Positions 53,679 through 61,241 of a stretch of DNA of 64,000 nucleotides are shown piece by piece; position 1 is the first letter of the stretch; each line of letters starts with the position of its first letter. The DNA comes from UBA6107 sp034430175. Its GTDB lineage: Bacteria > Chloroflexota > Anaerolineae > Anaerolineales > Anaerolineaceae. Under the pieces are notes generated by a model. The model worked only from the letters and a program-made list of their open reading frames with translations, was not told the origin of the DNA and made no database searches. The stretch lies in contig DAOUFI010000021.1 in NCBI GenBank assembly GCA_034430175.1, positions 13,737 to 77,736 on the forward strand, written 5' to 3'. The position numbers and the translations under genes are program-made.

Positions 53679-54551
53679 CTATCCAAAGTCCTGTTCGTCG
53701 TGCAAGGCAATCCCCAGCGGGGTGATCAAAAGCGGCCGTTCCGGAACTGTGGTTGGTACTCCGGTGATCTCTTCGACAACCCTATCGATGCCAGGGAAGG
53801 CACAAGAACCTCCGACCATCGTGATCGAGCGTACACCTTTGCCGCGGATGTGGCGTTCAGTGATGACAGCCACCTTCTCCATGACAGGTCGGATGATCGG
53901 AAAGAGCCTGGCTTGCTGAGAGGGAGTCTTTTTCATCTCTTCGGCTTCCTCAAAACTAATCCCCAGCGCTCCGGCAATGACCAGCGAGAAATGCGTCCCA
54001 CCGGTCGGCTCGTCTGCCGTGTATACCACCTTACCGTTTTCCAGAATTGCCACACCCGTTGTACCGCCGCCCACATCGACGATGGCACCGTCATGCAGGT
54101 TCAGCACATTGTTCGCGGCACTCGGCTCGTCGATCAACGATTCGCAACGCATCCCGGCGGCTTCAACCACGTTCGCGGTGGCTCTCACCTCAGCCAGCGG
54201 TACCCCCGGAGGAAATCCGCTGGCGGCATGGGTAAGCTCTCGTCCAAGAGCCTTTTCGACCCTTTTCTTCATCGCGGTCAGCAGATCCACAGCGCCGATG
54301 AAATCGACCACCAATCCATCACGCACCACTTGGGCAAATTGGTACTCGCCAACCACCGGGGTGCCGTTCTGGTCAAGCACAGCGAGCACAGTGTACGCTG
54401 TGCCCAAGTCTACGCCGACATGCAAGGGACCATCCACCGGGTTTTCCAGCGGCAGGCAGCCCCCGGCCGATACCGGCCGAATTACATTTTCAGCAATGGC
54501 AAGGGTACCCGCCGGGTCATTGATCTTGGAAGTTTTCGATGCTCCGGTCAC
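53679..54551 (-). CDS. eutJ: EutJ-like Hsp70-family chaperone
   Basis: The product is 290 residues with an actin/Hsp70 fold: HVGVDLGTAYTVLAVLD (phosphate 1), GAIVDVGGGTTGVAILENG (phosphate 2), and MVGGSCAFPGI (adenosine motif). EutJ is found in ethanolamine and related microcompartment operons and is thought to aid cargo assembly. The frame begins with GTG and I see no clear ribosome site, so a start nearer the conserved fold is possible. It differs from the lyase reactivase EutA. Confidence 0.88.
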   Translation of the reverse strand: MTGASKTSKINDPAGTLAIAENVIRPVSAGGCLPLENPVDGPLHVGVDLGTAYTVLAVLDQNGTPVVGEYQFAQVVRDGLVVDFIGAVDLLTAMKKRVEKALGRELTHAASGFPPGVPLAEVRATANVVEAAGMRCESLIDEPSAANNVLNLHDGAIVDVGGGTTGVAILENGKVVYTADEPTGGTHFSLVIAGALGISFEEAEEMKKTPSQQARLFPIIRPVMEKVAVITERHIRGKGVRSITMVGGSCAFPGIDRVVEEITGVPTTVPERPLLITPLGIALHDEQDFG

Positions 54552-54575
54552 GGTTGATATCTTAGGTCAACCGGG

Positions 54576-54905
54576 TTATTTCTTGGTCTCTGCGTTGCGT
54601 CCGCCGAAGCTGCCCTTGCTGTTCTGGGGCAGGATCATCTCGACGTCCTGATGCGGTCTCGGGATGACGTGGACCGATACCAATTCGCCAACACGTTTTG
54701 CGGCCGCGGCACCGGCATCAGTGGCTGCCTTGACAGCGCCAACATCACCGCGGACCATCACGGTCACGTATCCGCCACCAACGTACTCTGAACCAATGAG
54801 TACAACGTTGGCTGCCTTGACCATGGCATCGGCTGCCTCTACGGCGCCAACCAAACCACGAGTTTCAACCATTCCTAATGCGATCAATGCAGTGTCTAAA
54901 GCCAT
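54576..54905 (-). CDS. Microcompartment hexamer shell protein (BMC-H, EutM/PduA-like)
   Basis: The product is 109 residues. The canonical single BMC domain is obvious (ALIALGMVETRGLVGAVEAADAMVKAANV; YVTVMVRGDVGAVKAATDAG; VHVIPRPH). These hexamers tile the shell facets and their pores pass small substrates. AAGGA 7 nt upstream selects the ATG at 54905. It is the only BMC-H gene in the window. The extra C-terminal tail is short and basic. Confidence 0.95.
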   Translation of the reverse strand: MALDTALIALGMVETRGLVGAVEAADAMVKAANVVLIGSEYVGGGYVTVMVRGDVGAVKAATDAGAAAAKRVGELVSVHVIPRPHQDVEMILPQNSKGSFGGRNAETKK

Positions 54906-54933
54906 TTTCATTTCCTTTCAAAAATAAAATTGG

Positions 54934-56394
54934 TTATTTTGTTTTCAGTATTTCTTCCACAACACTCCGGACAATAGCTTCCACTTCAGCCGCTGACGGG
55001 CCCACGCGGGGTTCCGTCACGGTGAGCGCTGCCGCCGAAGGAGCAGACAATTCATAGGCCAGGCGTTTGACGTTGAACAAATGATACGTAGTCACGTTGT
55101 CGCCTGTGATCGAGCCCCCTACTCCACCCGCGCCGAGAGTCAGTGAAGGCATTACACCGGTCGTCAGGCCAATGGCACCTAGGGAACTCATGGTATTCAC
55201 CACGATCCTGAACACTGGCTTTTCCAGACCAAAAGCCATGATGACTTTCTCATCCGTGGCGTGGATCGATAGACTATGCCCGCGACCTCCAAACTGGATG
55301 AGTTCAATACAGCGTTCGCAGCCGGCTTCCCAGCCGTCGCAATCGTACCAGCCGAGCACGGTGGTCAACTTTTCGCGGGAGAGCGGTTCCTTGGGTCCCA
55401 CCTGGTTGACCTTGGCCACTAAAACGCGTGTCCCCTGCGGAACGGTAAATCCAGCCATTCCGGCTAACACTTCGGCGGGCTTGCCGACAGTGGCGGTGTT
55501 CATGGCGCCATCGGGGGTAAAGAGTAGTCTACGCAGTGCTTCAGTCTGTTGGGCATCGGTGAAGTATGCACCATTCTGCTGCATCAACTGCATCAGCCGC
55601 GTGGCAATGGGTCGGTCTGCCACCACGGCTTGTTCGGTGGCGCAGATAGTGGAACAATCGAATGCTTTGCTTGCCACGATGTACTTGGCTGCCTTTTCCG
55701 CATCAGCTGAGCGGTCAACATAAACGGGAACATTACCCGGGCCAACGCCGTATGCGGGTTTACCGGTGGAATGCGCCGCCCGCACCATCGGCGTGCCGCC
55801 GGTGGCAAGGATCAGCGCGGTATATTTGTGAGTCATCAGCTCATTAGTGCCCTGCAGTGAGATATTTTGCATGCAGGCGATCAATCCCTTCGGTGCGCCG
55901 TTTTCTTCAGCGACACGCGCCATGAGCGCGGCGGCTTCCTGGCTGCATTTGGCAGCAGAAGGATGCGGAGCAATAATGATGGCATCGCGTGCCTTCACCG
56001 CAGACAATACTTTGTAAATAACCGTGGAGGTCGGGTTGGTGCTGGGCGTCAAAGCCGCGACCACACCCATTGGCCAGGCGATCTCAACAATGTGACGTTC
56101 CACGTCGTTGCGGATGACGCCAACTGTCTTGATATCCTTAATGCTGTTCCAAACGTTGCGTGAGGCAAATTCGTTCTTGAGTTTCTTATGTTCGGCATGC
56201 CCGTAACCAGTCTCTTCATGGGCCATACGACCCAAACGTTCGGCGGCACTAAAGGCTGCGTCGGCCATGGCAGCGCAAACTCGGTCCACCTGTTCCTGTG
56301 AAGCTTTTGTCCATATCTTCCAGGCTTCAAAGGCGGTGTTCACCAACGTACGGGCTTCTTGTATGGAAAGCAGGTCTTTGTCGAGTTCAGCCAT
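54934..56394 (-). CDS. CoA-acylating aldehyde dehydrogenase (EutE/PduP type)
   Basis: The 486-residue enzyme oxidises acetaldehyde to acetyl-CoA with NAD+. Catalytic Cys is probably Cys251 in FDCSTICATEQ; the cofactor segment is TALILATGGTPMV. The C-terminus is a Pro/Ala linker and an amphipathic helix (EVEAIVRSVVEEILKT), a typical encapsulation peptide placed at the C-terminal end. It lies between a BMC-P gene and the BMC-H gene. It is the common sink for acetaldehyde from DeoC and from ethanolamine ammonia-lyase. Confidence 0.92.
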   Translation of the reverse strand: MAELDKDLLSIQEARTLVNTAFEAWKIWTKASQEQVDRVCAAMADAAFSAAERLGRMAHEETGYGHAEHKKLKNEFASRNVWNSIKDIKTVGVIRNDVERHIVEIAWPMGVVAALTPSTNPTSTVIYKVLSAVKARDAIIIAPHPSAAKCSQEAAALMARVAEENGAPKGLIACMQNISLQGTNELMTHKYTALILATGGTPMVRAAHSTGKPAYGVGPGNVPVYVDRSADAEKAAKYIVASKAFDCSTICATEQAVVADRPIATRLMQLMQQNGAYFTDAQQTEALRRLLFTPDGAMNTATVGKPAEVLAGMAGFTVPQGTRVLVAKVNQVGPKEPLSREKLTTVLGWYDCDGWEAGCERCIELIQFGGRGHSLSIHATDEKVIMAFGLEKPVFRIVVNTMSSLGAIGLTTGVMPSLTLGAGGVGGSITGDNVTTYHLFNVKRLAYELSAPSAAALTVTEPRVGPSAAEVEAIVRSVVEEILKTK

Positions 56395-56402
56395 TGACTA
56401 TC

Positions 56403-56690
56403 CTACTTTTGAAACGTGATTTTACCTTCAACTTCAAGGGAATCGATCATCGCCATGATGACTGCGTCAACCGGGGTGTCTTTGGTGATGTTCGTCTGAC
56501 GGGCACTCGATCCAGCTGCGGTCAAAACGAGGTCACCAACGCCGGCATCGACAGTATCAATAGCGACAAAGGGCTTCCCGACGGGCTCTCCTTTTTCATC
56601 GGTCTGGCGGACAATCAGCAATTTTCGTCCAGCCAATTTTTCATCTTTTATTGTAGAGACTGTCGTGCCTATCACTCTGGCGATCAGCAT
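56403..56690 (-). CDS. Microcompartment vertex protein, EutN/CcmL family (BMC-P)
   Basis: The product is 95 residues. It has the start MLIARVIGTTVSTIK and the core KLLIVRQTD, AIDTVDAGVGDLVLTAAGSSAR and VIMAMIDSL. GGAG precedes the ATG. It is the first of the three vertex paralogs in transcription order and directly precedes the aldehyde dehydrogenase gene. Confidence 0.92.
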   Translation of the reverse strand: MLIARVIGTTVSTIKDEKLAGRKLLIVRQTDEKGEPVGKPFVAIDTVDAGVGDLVLTAAGSSARQTNITKDTPVDAVIMAMIDSLEVEGKITFQK

Positions 56691-56711
56691 AGCTACACTC
56701 CTGATACCTGA

Positions 56712-57638
56712 TTAATATGCCTTCGAAGCAATGGCGGACTCAGCCGGTTTTACCTCAGGGTTGCCAGCCTGGATTATTTTCACTCCGGCACTGGCACCGA
56801 TGCGAGTGGCACCCGCTGCCACAAGGGCTTCGGCTTCTTCGCGGTTATGGATACCACCAGAGGCCTTCACACCGATGGTCGGACCTACGGTCCGGCGCAT
56901 CAGCTCAATATCGTGCACGGTAGCTCCTCCACCCGAGAAACCGGTGGAGGTCTTGACGAAATCCGCTCCGGCTTCTTTTGAAAGCAAGCAAGCAACCACT
57001 TTTTCTTCATCCGTTAACAACGCGGTTTCAATGATCACCTTGGTGAGCGCGCCAGCTTTATGCGAAGTCTCAACCACACCCCGGATATCGCGGGCGACCA
57101 GTTCATTCTCACCTGCCTTCAAAGCGCCGATGTTGATTACCATGTCAATTTCGGTGGCGCCGTTATCCAGGGCATTCTGCGTTTCGAATTTTTTTACTTC
57201 AGTGGAGGTGGCTCCAAGCGGAAAACCGATGACCGTGCACACCTTCACGTCAGATCCGCGCAGAAGATCAGCGCACAACTTGACATTGGTCGGGTTGACG
57301 CAGACCGACGCGAAATGATATTTCCGCGCTTCAAAGCAAAGCTGGGCGATCTTGTCGGGAGTAGCATCTGGTTTGAGCAAAGTGTGATCAATCATACGCG
57401 CCAGAGAGGTATCCTGCGGGATCACACCGATCGTTGAGGTGAGACGCTCAGCGCCTGCGCTGACCACGTGACCGGCATTGTCGAAGCAGGTCTTCACTTT
57501 CATGCCATTGGCAACTTCCACCACGCAGGTAGCGCCATTGGCGAGCTTTTCCTGCTCTTCCTTTTCTGTCATCGAGAGTAGTACCTCGCGGGTGATGATC
57601 TCAACCAAAGTTTCCACTTGTTTGATATCAATAGCCAT
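56712..57638 (-). CDS. deoC: Deoxyribose-phosphate aldolase with microcompartment targeting extension
   Basis: The 308-residue enzyme splits 2-deoxyribose-5-phosphate into acetaldehyde and glyceraldehyde-3-phosphate. The aldolase barrel starts near residue 77 (SLARMIDHTLLKPDAT). The two catalytic lysines are in LTKVIIETALL and FVKTSTGFSGGGAT. Typical DeoC is about 220-260 residues; the extra N-terminal 75 residues begin with an amphipathic helix (KQVETLVEIITREVL) like an encapsulation peptide. The ATG overlaps the rpiB stop. A BMC-linked DeoC is the hallmark of sugar-phosphate-utilizing compartments. Confidence 0.95.
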   Translation of the reverse strand: MAIDIKQVETLVEIITREVLLSMTEKEEQEKLANGATCVVEVANGMKVKTCFDNAGHVVSAGAERLTSTIGVIPQDTSLARMIDHTLLKPDATPDKIAQLCFEARKYHFASVCVNPTNVKLCADLLRGSDVKVCTVIGFPLGATSTEVKKFETQNALDNGATEIDMVINIGALKAGENELVARDIRGVVETSHKAGALTKVIIETALLTDEEKVVACLLSKEAGADFVKTSTGFSGGGATVHDIELMRRTVGPTIGVKASGGIHNREEAEALVAAGATRIGASAGVKIIQAGNPEVKPAESAIASKAY

Positions 57639-58261
57639 TATTTTGTGTCCTTCAAAAACTGTTTCTCAACAGCAACGATCTTGTCGATGCGCTTCTGATG
57701 CCTTCCGCCGCCGAAATCGGTTGTCAGCCAGGTTTTTAAGATCAGTTTGGCCTGATTTACGCCGATCAGTCCAGCTCCGAGTGTGAGAACGTTGGCATCA
57801 TTGTGTTCTCTGCTGTTGGAGGCAGACGCGTAATCGTACGCCATTGCCGCACGCACACCTGGAACTTTGTTGGCGACCATGCAGGAACCGATGCCGGCTC
57901 CATCGATCATCACCCCACGCCAAGCCTCGCCGCTAGACACTTTTTTAGCCACTGCCAAGGCAAAATCGGGGTAATCCACGGCTTCCTTGCTATTCGTTCC
58001 ACAATCCAGTATATCAAATCCGAGCCCTGCAAGGTCGGTTTTTAAGGTCTCTTTTAACTCAAAACCGCCATGGTCTGCACCAATGGCGACTTTCTTTTTC
58101 CCGATGTGAGGTTCTGCTGTAACCGTCTCTGATTTTTGAGAAACTGGTGATGATGTTTGGGGCGTGGCAGGGGTTGACGCCGCCTCGTTCACGCCACCGA
58201 TTGTGCGGGCCACAACCTGCTCAACAATATTATGAATATATTCATCAGGAATCGGTGACAT
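57638..58261 (-). CDS. rpiB: RpiB/LacAB-family isomerase with microcompartment targeting extension
   Basis: The product is 207 residues. Residues 1-22 form a helix (YIHNIVEQVVARTI) like an encapsulation peptide, followed by a Ser/Thr/Pro linker and, from about residue 56, an RpiB fold (AIGADHGGFELKETL; SREHNDANVLTLGAG). RpiB interconverts ribose- and ribulose-5-phosphate. The usual catalytic Cys position (CGTG in E. coli) is Asp120 here (MIDGAGIG), with a Cys at 127, so the chemistry or substrate may differ. It is the first gene of the BMC operon, divergent from gntR. Confidence 0.88.
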   Translation of the reverse strand: MSPIPDEYIHNIVEQVVARTIGGVNEAASTPATPQTSSPVSQKSETVTAEPHIGKKKVAIGADHGGFELKETLKTDLAGLGFDILDCGTNSKEAVDYPDFALAVAKKVSSGEAWRGVMIDGAGIGSCMVANKVPGVRAAMAYDYASASNSREHNDANVLTLGAGLIGVNQAKLILKTWLTTDFGGGRHQKRIDKIVAVEKQFLKDTK

Positions 58262-58278
58262 TAACTACAACTCCGTAC

Positions 58279-58334
58279 TTGACGAATCGCCTGAAAAGAT
58301 GGATAATGTTACTGGTAGTGACCACATTACCACT
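58279..58334 (+). promoter_or_regulatory. gntR promoter and probable GntR operator in the divergent region
   Basis: TTGACG (58279-58284), 17 bp, GATAAT (58302-58307) forms a promoter for the regulator gene. Just downstream, ACTGGTAGTG (58311-58320) and CATTACCACT (58325-58334) make an inverted repeat with 8 of 10 paired positions. Its place between the two divergent genes suits control of both the regulator and the BMC operon. Confidence 0.65.
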
Positions 58335-58366
58335 TTCAGGATTAATCATACCACTTCGAGGTACCA

Positions 58367-59104
58367 ATGTCAAGAACGATAGATCCGTATGCCGCAGTAC
58401 CGAAATATTTTCAATTGGCCTCGATCTTACGCCAACAAATCGACAATGGAGAATGGCAGCCGCGCAGCGCCATCCCTTCTGAGCGTCAGCTTGAAGTGAT
58501 GTACAACGTCAGCCGCACTACAATCCGCGAGGCTATCGAATACCTCACCCGGCAAGGCTACCTTTATCGAGAACACGGGCGCGGTACCTTTGTCTCCCCT
58601 CCCAAACTTCAAAAAGGGTTAATGGAATTAACCAGCTTTTCAGAGGACCTGACCAAACGCGGAATCCGGCCCGGGCAGATCATCCGCGACATCAGTACAG
58701 TTGTTCCTCCTGCTTCCATATTACAGCGTATGGAACTTCAGCCGGGTACTCCCCTGCTACGACTCGAACGCATCCGCTTGGGCAATGATGTGCCCATCGG
58801 TCTGCAAACATCTTACCTGTCACTTGAACCCGGTCAGACCATTACCCGCGCGGAAATGGAAGCGGCCGGGTCTCTCTACCGCTTGATCCAGGAAAAATTT
58901 CACATCATCCCCTCCGAAGCAGACGAAACGCTTGAAGTGACCATCGCCACAAAAGAAGAAGCGGAACTCCTTCAGATCGAGGAAGGAGCGCCACTTCTAT
59001 TGAGTGAGAGGGTGTTGTTCGCGCAAAACCGTAAACCGGTCGAGTACGTAAAGATTCTTTATCGCGGTGACCGCTATCGTTATTATGTCAGGCTTACCCG
59101 CTAA
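58367..59104 (+). CDS. GntR/HutC-family transcriptional regulator
   Basis: The product is 245 residues. The N-terminal winged helix is clear (YFQLASILRQQIDNGEW; PSERQLEVMYNVSRTTIREAIEYL; GRGTFV). A UTRA ligand-binding domain follows (about residues 90-240; LSLEPGQTITRAEME, LLLSERVLFAQNRKPVEYVKILYRGDRYRYYV region). GAGG precedes the ATG. It is transcribed divergently from the BMC operon and is its likely repressor. The effector may be a sugar phosphate such as deoxyribose-5-phosphate, by analogy with HutC-type regulators; this is inferred. Confidence 0.92.
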   Translation: MSRTIDPYAAVPKYFQLASILRQQIDNGEWQPRSAIPSERQLEVMYNVSRTTIREAIEYLTRQGYLYREHGRGTFVSPPKLQKGLMELTSFSEDLTKRGIRPGQIIRDISTVVPPASILQRMELQPGTPLLRLERIRLGNDVPIGLQTSYLSLEPGQTITRAEMEAAGSLYRLIQEKFHIIPSEADETLEVTIATKEEAELLQIEEGAPLLLSERVLFAQNRKPVEYVKILYRGDRYRYYVRLTR

Positions 59105-59420
59105 TCTCCGGAATTGTTTAAATTTTCTTTCACCCGCAAGGAAGTCCTTTATTTCATAATAAATGGAGAGAGAAGATTCTAAATTTAATACAAGATCAGA
59201 TGCTTATCCAATCATTTACTCAATTGCGATGATGATATGAGCCATTACGGGATAATCTTATCGTCACATCTGAAATTATTTTATTTGTCTTCCAGGCTGA
59301 CACAAATCAAAATAAAAAGTGCTTTCTATCAGATATTTGCTAATCTGCTAACACAACCTATTACGTTTTTACGTGACTTGTATTTGGCTGTATTTATTTA
59401 ATCAATGGTTGTTTGAGTAA
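59105..59420. other. AT-rich intergenic region, nothing recognised
   Basis: This stretch of 316 bp between convergent genes holds no supported gene, clear terminator or RNA. Confidence 0.5.
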
Positions 59421-60836
59421 TTAACCCTTATTCATAAATCCTTTATTAAGTTTTGTGATGAGAAGAATAACTGCTGCCGCTGGTAAAATTCCAGGACAAA
59501 TTTTTCCAAAATTTTTCTTCAGGAAATCTCTAAATCCTCCAAAACCACTCGACTCGCCTGAACTTTTCGAGTTCCTCAATTGGCTTTCTACCTCAACCCC
59601 ATCAGATGGCAATAGGATTTGTGGATCCGAAATATATGATTCCCAACTAGATTTTTCAGCATCTATATCAAAAGTCGCAACCTGTCCCAGACCCTTTGCA
59701 TCAGCTACTACTTCTTGACCTGTCGTTACATCGATACTCTCTCCACTTACTTTTGAAGTGAATTTAACAGTACCGGAAATAACCTTTAGAGTTGTAGCCT
59801 TATCGTCCGCTTCTAGTACAAAGGTTGTTCCTTTAATTCCTGCCACAGCTTGAGTGGTTTCAATCTCCATGGTCCCTTCAAAGAGTAACTTCTTGGTATT
59901 GTTCCACAATCTTCCAAAAACTAATCCGATTTTGGTCTCTTTTTCTGGTGGAGTCATGATAACAATTTCAGTCTCTGGTTTCATTACCCATGTGTTCATA
60001 TCCTCAAAATGGATAATTGCGATTGACTCTTTCCTTGTTCGAATATGATCTTCAACATACAGAACTTGTTCCTTAAGAGCACCCTCCCAATCAACGATTT
60101 TTGGTGCGCATGATACTTCGACCGTACCTCCGATTAGATCAAATCTGCTTTGAGAGTCTTCGTACCCATTAACGCTTCGCGTGCATGGGCAATATTGCTC
60201 ATATGAATCATCAGAACAATAAAGTGAGCCAATCCAATCAATACTGAAATCTTCAGTCTCAGTAAGGTATTCTACCTTGTCACAGGTTGAATAATCTTCT
60301 GAGAATTTTCCGCATTCTACATGATTCCAAGTGACTTTTCCCTCCAATGTCCCTCTAAAATATCCAACTCCATCAACCAGATGGTATGATCGTGTAGTGT
60401 CAAGAGTACCCTCAGCTTCAAATGTCTCAGTATTAGTCCGCCATTCATCATGGTATGGAAATGTTCGGGTTCCAGAAAAATTCCAATTACCATAAATTTT
60501 GCCTTCATTATATATTCCCCCAAAATCAAAATGTCCAGTCTGAACAATGCCCATACTGTCAGCCTTTTCTGGAATTGAAAAGCTTCCATGTACACTATTA
60601 TCACTAGCCACCCAAAGATACATTCCATCGGCATACGATGGAATCAGAGTCAATTTGGTGATTCCGTTTTTTGACTCATTGATATTCCTTACCTGCTCAG
60701 AATCGAGAGTAATCTTTACACCAAAAGGTCCTTTTGGAAAAGTAACTGGATTATCACCATAAGCTTTTTGTTGGATAAAACTCAGGAAAAAGCTGCAGGT
60801 ACACATGCAGATGAAGAATAACCGAAGTATTTTCAT
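59421..60836 (-). CDS. Envelope protein with FecR-like domain and C-terminal membrane segment
   Basis: The product is about 471 residues. An N-terminal signal peptide (LRLFFICMCTCSFFLSF) leads into a region of about 230 residues with many Tyr/Trp and eight or more Cys (CGKFSEDYSTC; LYCSDDSYEQYCPC). A FecR-type domain follows at about 255-395 (VEDHIRTRKESIAIIHFEDMNT-like threshold motif; AVAGIKGTTFVLE; VISGTVKFTS; VTTGQEVVAD). The last 25 residues contain a hydrophobic helix (ILPAAAVILLIT). It probably faces the outside. The ATG at 60836 has AGGGAG 6 nt upstream. Base composition is more AT-rich than its neighbours, which suggests transfer. Its function is unknown. Confidence 0.7.
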   Translation of the reverse strand: MKILRLFFICMCTCSFFLSFIQQKAYGDNPVTFPKGPFGVKITLDSEQVRNINESKNGITKLTLIPSYADGMYLWVASDNSVHGSFSIPEKADSMGIVQTGHFDFGGIYNEGKIYGNWNFSGTRTFPYHDEWRTNTETFEAEGTLDTTRSYHLVDGVGYFRGTLEGKVTWNHVECGKFSEDYSTCDKVEYLTETEDFSIDWIGSLYCSDDSYEQYCPCTRSVNGYEDSQSRFDLIGGTVEVSCAPKIVDWEGALKEQVLYVEDHIRTRKESIAIIHFEDMNTWVMKPETEIVIMTPPEKETKIGLVFGRLWNNTKKLLFEGTMEIETTQAVAGIKGTTFVLEADDKATTLKVISGTVKFTSKVSGESIDVTTGQEVVADAKGLGQVATFDIDAEKSSWESYISDPQILLPSDGVEVESQLRNSKSSGESSGFGGFRDFLKKNFGKICPGILPAAAVILLITKLNKGFMNKG

Positions 60837-60842
60837 TGGCAT

Positions 60843-61241
60843 CTCCCTATTACAGAAAGTTGTTCATATGAAAACTACTTGGCACGATTTACTAGAGTAT
60901 ATATATATTTAATTCCAAAAGTCAATTACCATGATTTTTAAAAGATAGCTGGCACATAAGCACCTTCAATGGTTATGCGGGTAGTGTATTGCTTAACACA
61001 ACTTATTTATTTGAAATTGATTCCGTTGGAAATTTTAGATTTTGCAAATATCCATGATTAATAGTTTATACAATGTTAATTCTTCCAACTCTACAAATCA
61101 ATCGTATACAAGTTAGAGTAGAAATTATTGATTTCCACTGGATTCTTTAAATTTGTCATTCGCTCAATAGTAATGGTAAATAACTTATCCTCTAGGCACT
61201 TTATCACTGGATACTTAAGTGTAAAGTCACTACGCCTTCAA
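60843..61241. other. AT-rich intergenic region, nothing recognised
   Basis: About 400 bp of AT-rich DNA between two minus-strand genes. I see no gene, RNA or convincing terminator. Confidence 0.5.
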
